Source of the DNA: Mucor racemosus
Taxonomy: Eukaryota; Mucoromycota; Mucoromycetes; Mucorales; Mucoraceae
Reading direction: 5' to 3'
NCBI GenBank assembly: GCA_027405735.1
Contig: JAPEHQ010000005.1
Coordinates: forward strand, 2,108,001-2,172,000
DNA length: 64,000 bases
Shown here: positions 24,816 to 36,500 of the stretch, in pieces
Layout: each line of letters begins with the position of its first letter
How positions within the stretch are numbered: position 1 is the first letter of the stretch
The notes under the pieces: model-generated
Seen by the model: only the letters and a program-made list of their open reading frames with translations
Told to the model about the DNA's origin: nothing
Databases searched by the model: none
Made by a program: the position numbers and the translations under genes

Positions 24816-25962
24816 TTACTCCTTGTTGAAATCACCCATGTTGGTAGCTTCAACAGGGCAACCAATGAATACAAGTTGTTGGATTTGTGTAGTGTCTTCA
24901 TCCTCTTGATTATCTTCAATGAATAACATAATATGGGTAATATTTTGATATTTAACAAATCTCAAATTTACAACGGCATTTTCTTCAAAATTTTCTGGGG
25001 TCAATTCGAGTGTCTGTGTCTCGTTTACAGAATCAACATCATCGAAACCCAATACTGATCTATTAGTAAAAATCTTGACAGTTTTAGGAGCATTTGCTAT
25101 ATAAAAATATGTAATTAGTGAGGATTTTAAATGATGAAGCTATTCAGTCAAAATTACCAATGTTGGGAACCTTGAATTTTAAGGAATGAAGCTTGACAGC
25201 TAATCAAATTGTTAATTCACATATTTTTTTTTGGTTCAAGCACATTTCTCGTCTTACGTTGATTGAAAGGAACGCTAATAATCAATTGCTCATCAACATC
25301 ACTTTCTAAAAAGGTATCGTCGTCCTTGAAAATGTTCTTGACATTATGCTCTTCTTGTTGATTTAAAGCGTCCATTTGATTAGGTGTAATGAATTCAGTT
25401 AAATCAACCTATCAATAAAATGTTAATATACATCATTTTGAATCAATTGCAATATCTTACATAACCAGGAACACCAACGCTCTTCTTTGCAGAGCCTGAA
25501 GAGGAAGAAGCAGCAGCATCTCCAGAGTGTTGCTTGACATAATGTTCAAGTTGTTGAGGATTAGCACCCTTCATTTCTGCTACTCTACTACCAGCCTTAT
25601 AAAATTGGAAAGTAGGCCTATCATAAATAGCATGAATATCGTTAAACTATTACTAATACAATTGAAAAAAAACTCACATTGAAGTAACTTTACAAGCAGC
25701 AGCAACTTCTTTAACTTGATCTACATCAATTTTAGCAAATACAACTTGAGGATATTTGGTAGAAAGTTGAGCATAAAAAGGAGAGATCATCTTACAAGGC
25801 CCACTATGACAATATAAATTAATTATCATACTACGCGTATTGTGTTTATCGCTTTGAATTTTACCACCAAGTAGCAAAGAAATCTACAACAATCAATTTA
25901 TCTGTTGTTGTTAAAAGCTTTTGAAAATCAGAAGCATTAGTAATTTGTTGAATAGCAGCCAT
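24816..25962 (-). CDS. Thioredoxin-like protein with C-terminal PITH domain (TXNL1-like)
   Basis: Six exons (25962-25865, 25803-25678, 25617-25461, 25408-25258, 25199-25158, 25096-24816) give 284 residues in frame, close to TXNL1. The N-terminal thioredoxin fold has the active site WCGPCK, with CGPC at residues 33-36; intron 1 splits the first active-site Cys codon. MPTFQFYKAG supplies the cis-Pro loop. A Ser/Ala linker leads into the PITH domain, from VDLTEFITPNQ to the end, including VKIFTNRSVLGFDDVDS and ITHIMLFIEDNQ. PITH-containing thioredoxins associate with the proteasome in animals and fission yeast, where they act as redox cofactors. It is convergent with COX10 (55 bp between stops) and divergent from SSU72. 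Confidence 0.95.
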
Positions 25963-26180
25963 GTTGTAAAGTATATTAAAGATAAAGAAGAATTCAATCA
26001 AGGCACTTTTTATCTACCTTACGTGTACTGTACCTCAACTTTTAGGAAGCTACGGGTATGCCTTAATTATGTCCATTGCTTTATTGAAGTCACATTTAAT
26101 TCAAGCTTCTTGAATGAGAAAAGGGATATCCCACAGCTTGATCATATCATCTTGTTCAATCAATCAGTAATATATTCATC
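25963..26180. promoter_or_regulatory. Shared upstream region of TXNL1-like and SSU72 genes
   Basis: 218 bp separate the two divergent start codons, so the promoters and 5' UTRs must share this stretch. No specific factor site is recognised. Confidence 0.4.
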
Positions 26181-26857
26181 ATGGCCAAATATGCAGTCAT
26201 TTGTGCTAGTAATCAAAACAGATCTATGGAAGCACATCATGTCTTGAAGTAAGTTTCGAAAGAAAAGAAGAAAGGTATACCAACTAAACATAATCAGTAA
26301 GAAAGGGTTCAATGTTCACTCGTATGGTACAGGTACTATGGTCCGTTTACCAGGCCCTGCAATTGACAAACCCAATATTTATCCCTTTGGTACTCCTTAT
26401 GAACAAGTATATCAAGAATTGAAAAAGCAAGATCAGGCATTATATACACAAAATGGTTTATTAAGTATGCTTGATCGTAATCGCAAAACAAAAGATGCCC
26501 CACAAAGATGGCATGAGTCGCGAGAATTATTTGATGTTATTATTACTTGTGAAGAACGTTGCTTTGACTCGGTCGTTGAGGATTTATCTAATCGTGGACA
26601 AAATATGAATCAAAGTACTCATGTTATTAATGTTGAAATCAAAGATAACCACGAAGATGCCTTATTAGGTGGAAGAGCAATTTTGCAATTGGCTCAAATG
26701 GTAAAAAGAAACAATACCTTATAATAGCATATTTACTAAGATTTTTGAATAGATTGAGGCTTCAAATGATATTGATGCAGATATGGATGGCATCATTGAA
26801 GAATTCACTCTTAGAAACCCGGGATTTCCTATTTTACACACAGTTGCTTATTTCTAA
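26181..26857 (+). CDS. SSU72: RNA polymerase II CTD phosphatase SSU72
   Basis: Three exons, 26181-26248, 26298-26700 and 26753-26857, give 191 residues in frame, the normal size. The active-site loop ICASNQNRS at residues 7-15 is the CX5RS signature of low-molecular-weight-type Tyr phosphatases, with Cys8 and Arg14. Family blocks follow: FNVHSYGTGTMVRLPGPA, NIYPFGTPYEQVYQEL and FDVIITCEERCFDSVVEDL. The C-terminus NPGFPILHTVAYF is typical. SSU72 removes phosphate from Ser5 (and Ser7) of the polymerase II CTD and belongs to the cleavage and polyadenylation factor in yeast. The splice junctions are canonical. No anomaly seen. Confidence 0.97.
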
Positions 26858-28559
26858 ATATCATAAAGACTTCCCAACATTGTATATAATATATTTACTC
26901 TATTCTGCGTATTTTTTTGATGAAAATGGAAGATTTCCATTTTACCCATCCGATTCTGAATCGACCTGTAATTTCAAAAACATTTACTTTTAAATTGCTT
27001 CTTGAATCGTACAACTCTGGTTTGTATTTAAGCCAAGTATTTATCATGAAATCTTGTTTTATCAATAACTCCATCAAAAATTTAAGAAGTATACAGTATA
27101 TAACATTGTCTTTTTATTTGCTTAACTATTAACTGCGGACCATCGATAAAGCGACTCATTCAGCTCTGGTATATTTGTAAATGCATAGTGCTTTGCAGAG
27201 ATGTACAACAGAACTCATAGCGTAAACTTTTGGGTTTCGAATAGTAATTAAAGCAAAGTAAATGTATTACTGAGAATTCAAGATTGAATGATACACCGGC
27301 TTTTAATTACACATATTCTGCTGGCAAGGCCAAAGATTATGTTAATTACATTCGATATTTTGCTTGATGAGTTGCTTCAGTCCTTTTTGATAGTGTATCT
27401 TCAAATGTCATGTGCCTAAACATAATACATTCTTATAAATCTGACCTTTTTTGCAAAAGTTTCGTTATGCAAAATTAAATAAGATTTTACGCATATTTGT
27501 TTATTTCATAGCCATTTTCCACAGAAACACCCGTAGAAAGTTTATCAAACCAAAGCTATTGGTAGTAGCTTTGAATGATGCTATTGTTTACTAATATTTT
27601 TTTGCATATTGCCCTTGTCTCATCACATAATGTCCAAAAATTGTGAGACATTCTGTTTTTCAATCGCTTATATCTCTACCAATTTTTAAGCTTTTTAAGA
27701 GCATAATATACCAAATTGAAGATATAATTTAGGAGAATGATGAAAAATACTTTTAAAAGTGTTGCAAGGCCACTGAAATTTGTGGCATTTAGAAATGTAA
27801 AACATCGCTAAATAACTGGTTATCTTATCAATCAAAAAAATAGTATCAAGCAGTATGGAATCCGTTTAAATTTTAATATTATAATTTGTGCACAATTTGT
27901 ATCTTTTATTTACATTATTTTGTTTGGTTCTTGTTGCATTTTTTATAGAGTAATAATGCATTAAATCCAAAAACCACAAAAACAACAAACATGACTGATC
28001 ATGTTTATCAATCAAACACAAAGCATCTGAATTTTTACGTGTCATGTTTTTTTATACCAAAATGTGCACAACATGTGGCGCTTTTATTTTTACTATTCCA
28101 ATAGACTCTACCTGAATTATTGATGGAGTAATGATACATTTTGGTTCATAAACAAATACCTTTGAAACAGTCGAAATAATAAGAGCCAGTAATATTGCTT
28201 GAAGTTTGAAAGAGCGTCAATTTTCTGGGTTATAAATTGGCAAATAATATCGCTCGATCAAAATCTCAAAAAAAAAAATTTCGGAGGCCATGTGATCCAT
28301 TTCATCTCTCGGGCTTTAAATGAAATCACGTACTGGGAAGGGAGCTTTAAGCTGTGAAAAATGTGCAAAATACTGGAGACTAGAGAATATTTCTAACATT
28401 TGATAGAAAACTGTCTAGATACCGTTATTTGTTGATTAAATGTTTTTTGTAGCCCATCCAATTCTAAATTGCTTCATATTTTTTAAAATTAAGATTTATC
28501 TCCAAAATGTTTCATAAAAACAGATTTTCTGTGTTCATGAGGTGTGTTTTTACTTTTTA
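26858..28559. other. Intergenic, nothing recognised
   Basis: About 1.7 kb of AT-rich sequence after SSU72. The ORFs here (up to 82 codons, 26745-27132) lack domains, and the first overlaps the last SSU72 exon in another frame. Weak similarity to repeat A begins only near 28560. Confidence 0.4.
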
Positions 28560-28850
28560 CAAATACCTGTAAAAATCTGAAACCTTAGCACTGAAAAAGT
28601 AATACCAACTGCAAAAAAAATAGGACATTTCCGAAAATGCATTTTTGGATTAAAGCTGAACATCTCAGGCACATTGGCATATAATTTTTTCTGGCAATAC
28701 TTAATGAAAAAAAAAAAAAGCAGAGCAGAGATGAAAAGTGAGACCCAGTTTTCAATGAAAAAGCGGTGACTTTTACGTGTTTTTGAGCATTCGTGAGATA
28801 TAAAATAAATTTATGAATAAACAGCATGATGCGACCAGCTCGTATCTACC
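28560..28850 (+). repeat. Repeat A, copy 3 (partial)
   Basis: Contains the 3' blocks of repeat A in order: ATCTGAAACCTTAGCACTGA, GAACATCTCAGGCACATTGG, GTGAGACCCAGTTTTCA, and a tail ending in CATGATGCGACCAG. The 5' two thirds of the repeat are absent. Confidence 0.75.
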
Positions 28851-28993
28851 GTATTTAGCGGTGCCTGAGGTATGATATTATTAGAGGATGTTCCTAAAGG
28901 AATAAATTCTATAACAAATGCTACACTTGTACTTACTACTTACTATACTTTAGGCTGTCCATTCCATCATGTTGGTGTTTCATTTTTAACCGG

Positions 28994-29256
28994 ATGTCAA
29001 ATCCAACAATAGTTTAGGAACCAAAAATCAGATCAATTGAACATCAACGGAACCATGGTTTCAGTGTGATATTTGAGCATAATATTACAGCATAATGCTC
29101 CACCATCATGCCACATTAATATAATAGATAACGTCTATAACCCTTATCACTTCCTCATCTCCCTCAACTCAACTAGTATATAAACCTTCTTTATTTCCTT
29201 TCAATAAACAATATCACTTTACTTGATTAAATTTCTAGTTTTATTTTACGTGTACA
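28994..29256 (+). mobile_element. Solo-LTR-like repeat D, copy 2
   Basis: Starts TGTCAAATCCAACA, has TATA-like AGTATATAAACCTTC near 29172 and CAATAAACAATATCACTTTA near 29203, and continues through TTGATTAAATTTCTAG to ACGTGTACA. It lies in the opposite orientation to copy 1 (17655-17944), with the same block order. LTR identity is inferred from TG/CA ends, TATA box and AATAAA; no flanking duplication was established. Confidence 0.5.
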
Positions 29257-29639
29257 TATTCTGATAAACCACAAAGATTGGAAAGTAGTAGAGCGTTTAA
29301 AATTTTTATCAAGCTATGGCTACATAAAATATGTAAAATGCTTTCATTTGAATGCCATTTTTGTCACGATATTTTTATTAAGCTTTCAAGATTTTGTCTT
29401 TGCTTTGAAAATACATTAACATCCAAGGCGTCACCTAACAAGAATGATTTAGTAACAACGGAACAAGGTATGAAAGGAGTGTTGAATTCAGATACTATTA
29501 AACAACTGTTGGAAGAATCGAGAATTTCAGACTTGGAAATGGGATTAAATGATGTTCGTTTACAAATTCTCGAATTTATTTCAGCTAGACGTTTTAAGCA
29601 ACATAGTTACCAAGGAGACCTCTGAAGCCTTGGAGCCAG

Positions 29640-29930
29640 CAGAGCTGGTACCACCGATCATAAGAAAAAAAAATCGGGTTAGGTTTTTTAATACAAATCA
29701 ATTCTATTGATCGATAGCATTCGTTTGGTATGGTACCGGGCTTCAGAAAAGGCAAAGAACTTGCAAAATATAGCATTAAAATTGTTGAAATGGGTCAATT
29801 TTTGGGATTCAATAACATTTAACTAGTATCCTACAAGGCTTGTCTTTTGTGAATACATAGTAGAAATAGTTTATCTAGTTTTTATAGCATTCGAGAGCTA
29901 AAAATCGAAAAAGAAGGTTGTATATACGAA
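29640..29930 (-). repeat. Repeat B, copy 1 (partial, minus orientation)
   Basis: The block ATTCGTTTGGTATGG, then an AGAAAAGGC-containing run and TGCAAAATATAGCATTAAA, are complements of the core of repeat B at 56360-56420. It ends at GCATTCGAGAGCTAAAAATC, the 5' end of the repeat, and abuts the 3' end of copy 2, so copies 1 and 2 form a head-to-tail pair. Confidence 0.7.
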
Positions 29931-30790
29931 ATTGTGTTACTAAAAGTCATGGGCTGAGTAAACTTACTTTTTAAAAGCTAGGTATAAATAACTGAGGCCT
30001 GGTGAATTATAAAACAACCGTATATTCATTCCTTCTTTCAGATAACAACATAAATTCATCAAGAAAGAGCCACACCATCTAGAATATTTCGATTTGCGGG
30101 GACTGAAATGCAATCTGGCAACCTGATTCATTTTTGTTCTATTCTGCCATTTTTGGAAAAATGTAATCTTTCAAGAATTTTTGTAACCCAAACTGCATAG
30201 TTAAATCTCTAAAGTATATTAATAAGAAACATGCAGTTATAAACCCCTAATACTATGCAAATTTTTGTTTTTAATTTTTTGTTACAAAATCTTTGAGAAA
30301 TAATGATAATGTAGCATTTCAATTTTTTGAGGAAAAGTTAAAAAATTTAGCTTGGAGACCCTAAATAGACACTGCCATAATAAAAATATGACTATTTGGC
30401 ACAAATAACTCCAGTAAATAGCTTAGTAAAAAGTCTCGTTTTTCGACCGAAAAATTGAAATTAGCGAAATTTGAGATTTTGGATGAGGTATCATAAGGAA
30501 AAAATCGAGTTGAAAAAAAATCGCGAAAAAATTAGGTTTTTTGCTATGAATCGATTCCGCTGAGCAAGAGTATTCGTTTGGTATGGTTCCAGGCATCAGA
30601 AAAGGCCGAGAACCTGCAAAATATAGCATCAGAAGTGCTGGAATGAGCCAGTTTTGGTCATTCTGCGTCATTTTATTTGCGATTATATAATATTGCAAAG
30701 TTATAATTGTGGTAAGCGGTCGATTCTTTGGTTTTATGGCATTCGACTGTTAAAAACTGGAAAAAGAAGATGATTTATATGATTATATTG
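29925..30790 (-). repeat. Repeat B, copy 2 (near full length, minus orientation)
   Basis: Reverse complement of 56200-57060 over nearly its whole length. Shared blocks include CTGAGTAAACTTACTTTTTA (29955), GATTTGCGGGG (30090), TTCTGCCATTTTTGGAAAAA (30140), AAAGTCTCGTTTTTCGACCG (30430) and GAGATTTTGGATGAGGTATC (30470). No ORF of note and no terminal inverted repeats were found. Confidence 0.8.
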
Positions 30791-31040
30791 TACCTTGTTT
30801 GAGTTCAATAGTGATTTTCAATTGTGTCAAAAAGCCAGGTTCAAACTCAATACTATTTCCTTGACCACTATCCGGATGGTTGTTTAAAATATGAATCACA
30901 ATCGCATTTATACAGTTGACTTTTGAGTAAGTAAAGGAAGAAAGTAAGCGGTTTTTGAGTCATATTATAGTATACAAGCACTATTGATTATTTTGTGTCG
31001 GATATGATTTGAATGGTAATTTTTGGTTTATTTTATCAAA

Positions 31041-32235
31041 TTAAAGCTTTGCAGATTTCAAATCTAATTGAGCAGCCTTTTCTAACTCTTGTCTTCTGTT
31101 ACGAGCAGTGATCAAGGCAGCAGCAGCTCTAGAACTAGTAGGTCTGCCCAATTGTTTAGAGATCCAATCACCGGTATCAATAAGAGCATCTAAATCGACA
31201 CCAGTCTTTAATCCCATGCCGTTCAACATGTAGACCACATCTTCAGTAGCTACATTTCCCTTGGCTCCAGGAGCATAAGGACAGCCACCAAGACCAGCAA
31301 CGGAACTATCAACTACTCGAACACCATATTCTAATGCCTTCAAGATGTTGGCTAATGCTTGACCATAGGTATCATGACAATGAACAGCAACGGCTTCGAT
31401 GGGAACAACCTTTATGACATGCTCTAATAAAGTAGCCATGGATCCAGCAGTGCCAACACCAATGGTATCACCTAAACTAATTTCATAACATCCGGCATCA
31501 TATAATTCTTTAGCTAATTCAGCTACTTTTTCAGGATTGACTTTTCCTTCATAAGGACAACCTAAAACACATGAAAGATAGCCTCTAACTCGTAAGTTTT
31601 GATCCAATGCCTTTTTTAAAACGTCTTTGGCTCTCACAAGTGACTCTTGAGTGGAGCAATTAGTATTCTTGCGATTAAATGAATCGGTCACAGCAGTAAA
31701 TAAAGCAACTTCTTCGGCTCCAGCAGCAACAGCACCTTCTAATCCTTTGAGGTTAGGAGTCAAGACAGGATAAAAAACACCGGGCTTCTTTTTGATTGAA
31801 GTCAATACTTGCTTGTTATCACCCATCTAAATGTTATTTTACATGTCAATCAGTGGTTTCATTGAGGAATAGTGATTTTTTTTTTTTTTACCTGAGGAAC
31901 CCATTTAGGGCTAACAAAACTGGTGGCTTCAACAACTGATAAACCATTGTTTGCCAATCTTTCAATCAAATCGATTTTAACTTGAGCAGGTACAAGTGTC
32001 TTTTCGTTCTGAAGACCATCTCTAGGTCCAACTTCGACAATTTTAACGAAATCAGAAGAATATGGTGAAATAACAGGTCTTGAATAATTTCTTTTCAAAA
32101 TCTAGTAAATTTTTTTTTTTTTTTGTTTACGGTCAATGTTTTGAATCATTCAAGTACAAACTTTATGAATCAAACCTGATTTTTTAATGACGCTCTGGCT
32201 GCGATTTTCGAGATAGATGAAGTATAGAAACGCAT
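31041..32235 (-). CDS. Hydroxymethylglutaryl-CoA lyase
   Basis: Three exons, 32235-32176, 32101-31892 and 31826-31041, give 351 residues in frame. The first exon ([20 protein letters not shown]) is basic and hydroxylated, consistent with a mitochondrial presequence. The TIM-barrel core starts at [16 protein letters not shown]. It carries [12 protein letters not shown], the metal-binding [13 protein letters not shown], and the HMG-CoA lyase signature [18 protein letters not shown] with the catalytic Cys. The enzyme splits HMG-CoA into acetyl-CoA and acetoacetate in leucine breakdown. The protein ends in AKL, a PTS1-like tripeptide; human HMGCL, ending CKL, is known to be both mitochondrial and peroxisomal, so dual targeting is plausible. 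It is the first of three tightly packed minus-strand genes (134 bp to the next stop). Confidence 0.95.
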
Positions 32236-32369
32236 ATTTTTGTTTATTATTTCAAAAAAGAAAGAAAGAAAATATTAAATACAATTATTATGTGTATATG
32301 AAGGATAGTTGAGGAAAAAAAAAAATTAAACAGAATTGTCTCACGGTCATGTGTAATGTTGAAATGTCT

Positions 32370-33440
32370 CTATGCCCATACAGTAACCAAACCAATTATT
32401 AAACCTGTCATTAATAGACTAGCCAAGGTCATACAGCAATTCACAATTTGAAAACCTCTTTGTTGTTTATGAATGAAGCTTTTATCTGGTTGCATAAAGA
32501 ATCGCCATGTTCCAACCCACCAAAGAGGAAAAAATATAAATCCGAACAAGAATAAAAGCATATCTGTGTGTTCTACATTGGTTGACATTGGTATAATAGT
32601 TGTTTCCAATGCTGCAGGATGCGCTTTTGCTGCAGTAGATATAATTTTATTGTTTGATGCAGTAGTTGGATCCATTGGAATAGCTACAATGCCAACTGTA
32701 GTAGTCGTGTTGGTGGTAATTGCTGTATCGTCCTGACCAGCAGGAAAGAATAATTCATTACTATCATTGCTACTACTACTACTACTACTACTACTGTCGT
32801 TCATATCCACTACAACAGCACCATTTCTTTGTTCCTGGGATATTGGATCATGTGAGTAACCTTCATCATCTTCACTATTATCGCCATCATCTTGCTCCAA
32901 TATCTTTTCGTTATCTAACTGTGGATTATATTGTCGGATAGTTTCCCATTTTATATCCAAATCTGATTCCACTCGAATTGCATCATCGTTATTTGATGAA
33001 GAAATGTTGCCACCAGTTACTGTACTACTATTACTTCTTGATAGATTTGATATAATATTAGCTAACGTTTCTCTTTTCTTTCGATTTTTCTGTTGTTGCT
33101 GCTGTTGCTGCTGCTGCTGTTGTTGTTGTTTCTTGGTGGTTGACCATCTTCGAATAATTGGAGATGCTGCTGTTATTGCGATCTCAATCTTATTACTATC
33201 TCGACGGCCATTTTGATATTGTTGAAATTCTACAGCTATTTTCTCTTGCGGGAATGTCTTTCGTCTGTTTTTGTAGTCTGATTGATGTTTTTTACTGATT
33301 TGCTTTGACGTTGTTACGTCAATGTCGAGTGATTTATGATGAATTAAAATATCATCACAACTGCCATTATTATGAGTGTAATAGTATTGAACAATTGGCC
33401 AATTACCATGTAAATTATCAATTGTATTTCTACGTTTCAT
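32370..33440 (-). CDS. Unknown low-complexity protein with C-terminal membrane segments
   Basis: A single exon of 356 residues. The N-terminal three quarters are hydrophilic and low in complexity: a run of 13 Gln after residue 100, a run of nine Ser, an acidic patch (EQDDGDNSEDDEG), and Thr/Asn stretches. The C-terminus has two hydrophobic segments, MLLFLFGFIFFPLWWVGTWR and MTLASLLMTGLIIGLVTVW, separated by a short basic loop (FIHKQQRGFQ). A cytosolic disordered region anchored by a helical hairpin fits. I do not recognise the family. The GF.FFPLWWVG segment resembles tails of other uncharacterised fungal membrane proteins, but I cannot name one. It sits 139 bp from the NRDE2 stop and 134 bp from the HMG-CoA lyase start. 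Confidence 0.75.
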   Translation of the reverse strand: MKRRNTIDNLHGNWPIVQYYYTHNNGSCDDILIHHKSLDIDVTTSKQISKKHQSDYKNRRKTFPQEKIAVEFQQYQNGRRDSNKIEIAITAASPIIRRWSTTKKQQQQQQQQQQQQQKNRKKRETLANIISNLSRSNSSTVTGGNISSSNNDDAIRVESDLDIKWETIRQYNPQLDNEKILEQDDGDNSEDDEGYSHDPISQEQRNGAVVVDMNDSSSSSSSSSNDSNELFFPAGQDDTAITTNTTTTVGIVAIPMDPTTASNNKIISTAAKAHPAALETTIIPMSTNVEHTDMLLFLFGFIFFPLWWVGTWRFFMQPDKSFIHKQQRGFQIVNCCMTLASLLMTGLIIGLVTVWA

Positions 33441-33579
33441 ACTTTATATAACGAAAGAAAAAGCAAGAAAGGTTGTTTATTGTTTGTTCTGTTTCTTTAT
33501 TTATACACATAAAAGAGGCACTCGTCCCCCTTAATATATTGATGTAATCTAATAACGTCTTTGTTTGGCAACATTTTTA

Positions 33580-36500
33580 TCATGTCAGCAAGTCATCATC
33601 AATGGGTATTCTAAGACGAATTTCTTTTTCCATCATCAAGCTAATAAGTTCATTTGCTTCTTTTTCATCCATATTCTCACCAAACGATTTAATCCCCAGC
33701 ATATATAATTCTGGTCATACATATTAGTTTACATAATGCCCTCATTCTTATATAAACTCACCTTTTGACCATGGACATTCTCGAACAGATCGATAGAATA
33801 AACTACGAGCCTTTTGCATATTTTCTTGCAATAATTCAAATTGAATGTAACATTTCCATAATAAAATGGATGATTTTGTTCGAATATCTTGCGTAGATCT
33901 ATCAAAATAATCTCTTACAGAATTAACATGATATGGCGTATACTTATGTAATTCACTATAAATAGCAGATAACCACAAAATGACATTTGAATCTCTATAT
34001 TCAAAAAGAAATGCTATCAGTATCTTTGCATGCAAAAAGTTATTTTTCTCCTTACTTTTTAACTGCATCATTTAATAAATGTTGAACCCTATTATAAATC
34101 TTTGTTTTGGATTCATTCCATATATAAAAACCAAGAAACATCGTGTTATTAGGAAACAATACAAGTGCATATTCCATTGCCTGTCTTAATAATCCAGGTT
34201 TATAACTTGTGCTGGTTGTAGCATGTTTATAAAGCAATGTTGCATAATCAATCCATATGATCTCTGATTCGTATCCTCTTTCTGCTTGACGCTCTTTAAT
34301 ATAATCAAGTGCATGTTGATAAACAAGACATGCACTGTCTAATCCACTGGATAAATATTCAAACAATGCACTACATCCTATCATATTGATGGCTATTTGC
34401 CTTTCTGATTGTGAATGAGATAATGTTGATAATTGAGCTAGTTTTTGTGAGAAATACTATGCAATGTTGTTGTTAGTTTAGTTTTTACTTTATCCCCCCC
34501 CCTTCTTTTGCCCTATTTTGTACCTCTCTAGTTTTTAAAATTAAAGTCGAGGTTGGAGGTGGCGTTTGATCATCTACGAGAAAATCAGTACATTGTTTTG
34601 TTTCAGTAATACTCCTTACTTACTGTATGACTGATTATCATTCGACATGGATGTCAATATCTTGAGTGCTTCATGAGGTCTATTATTTTCCATTTCCAAT
34701 TTGGCAAACATATAGTATAAAACGGGAGCATTCCTTTGATCATTTTCAGGAAATGTATGATACATGGATAATGCAGTCAAATATACTTTACGAGCCTATT
34801 ATGATGCAATAAAATCATTAGGAGACATTTATCATAAACAAAACATGACGACGGCAAACCTCATCAATGCGATCATGGCTTTTTTCCATTTGCGCATAAG
34901 CATTCCATAATGTTAAACTGGTTCTTTGATCTTTCAATAATGTTTTTGCTAACCGACGACCCCTAAGTATATGCAATTTTAGACATTGGAAATGGCATAT
35001 GCTACACGCAACTTACAATTTTTGGCCACAACTGGATTCAAATGCCAAATAACAAATGGTTAAATGTTCAGATTTCTCTATGGTTAGCAGTTGTTGAAAT
35101 ACAGTTCTATTCTGATGTTAGTAAAACAAGAGCAATTCATAATGAAACATACGTTTTTTTTACCTGATAAACTTTTCATCAATGTCGCATTGAATATATT
35201 CTTTTCCTGCACATTTGAACCAATTTCCGGATTTAGCAAAAAGTTCATTTAATCCAACAGGATATGAACTTGGTATATAGTATGGATTCATCTCGGATGC
35301 AGTTTCTTCGGGATTCATGGGAACACCAGCAACATACCAAACAAGATGCTTTGTAGCATTTTGATTAGCAGGCCAGAAATTATTCAATGGCATTTCGTTA
35401 TGAGTGAATGTATCTGTAAAGAAATGTGTATTGGTTCCAACATGAGGTGGTGTGTAAGGCAAACCCATAAATACAAATATACTGTAGATCAAGCTTTGAC
35501 GAGCACCTTTTGTTGTAATGTTGAATAAAAATGATTTGAGATCATCTGATAAAATAATACGATACGGATCTTCATCTACACTATCATCTTCTGCTTGATT
35601 CATACGTAACGGCATATGATTCTTTTGTTCGTTTTCCAATTCAGAGACAAACCAATCTTTCAACGACAATACTTCGTTATCGTCATCTTCATCTGCAGTG
35701 GCTGGTTTATCAAATTCTACATCGGGTATTTCCTCTCCATTATCTGTAGCTCTAAAATATTCATGCCATCCCAGAGCTCCCTCCTCACCAAATCGCAAGA
35801 CTTCACTATCCCAAAATTCTACAAAAGCATTAACCTTTTCTTCGGATTGTCTCTGATCCATTGTAAAGTTGACAGGCTGATACAGGTTAAATTCTACAGC
35901 AGCTTGAATGATGGCAAATGCTTTTTCTTGATATCCAGATTGTTTGATAAATAAGCAAGCCCTCAATAAAATATAAACCATCAATGATTCAATATCTTCT
36001 CGTCGTTCATCATCTTCTTCTTTGCTGCACTTTTTAGCTTGCCTTTTCAATGTCGACAAAGCATCTTCAAACACCTGTACACAATTTGTGTATGAAAAAC
36101 TAGCGAAATTTGTTTGACGAAGATTGATATATTCAGCCCAAAGTCGAATTGAATCAGGATGTTGTTTGAGCATTTCATCCCATTCTCTCAATAATTTCAA
36201 TGTTTCCCAGGTTTCTGCTCCACAGGTCAAATATTCGTAGATCAGCTCTTCGTCCATAGGATTATAATCCAATGCCTTTTCAAAAATACTTAATTTGACT
36301 TCATTCAAGCTGGATTTGTTGGATTTATTGGTTGTAGCAGATGGATCTAATCCTGCCGCTGCTTCATCTTGGAAGTGAATAAAATCTAACCAAAGTTTTA
36401 CATTTTCAGGTTCTTGATCCAATTGTCGGTTAAAATCAATAGTTCGTTGACGTATTTGATCATTAAAACTTTCGCCCTCCTCTTGTTCATCTTCTGTATC

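Noticed and set aside
29278..29625. 115-codon ORF next to repeat B copy 1
   Set aside because: The second half looks protein-like (LNSDTIKQLLEESRISD), but there is no recognised family and no exon partners, and it runs into repeat B. It may be a gene remnant; not strong enough to call.
33004..33216. Poly-Cys ORF on the plus strand
   Set aside because: It is the antisense of the poly-Gln tract of the minus-strand gene.
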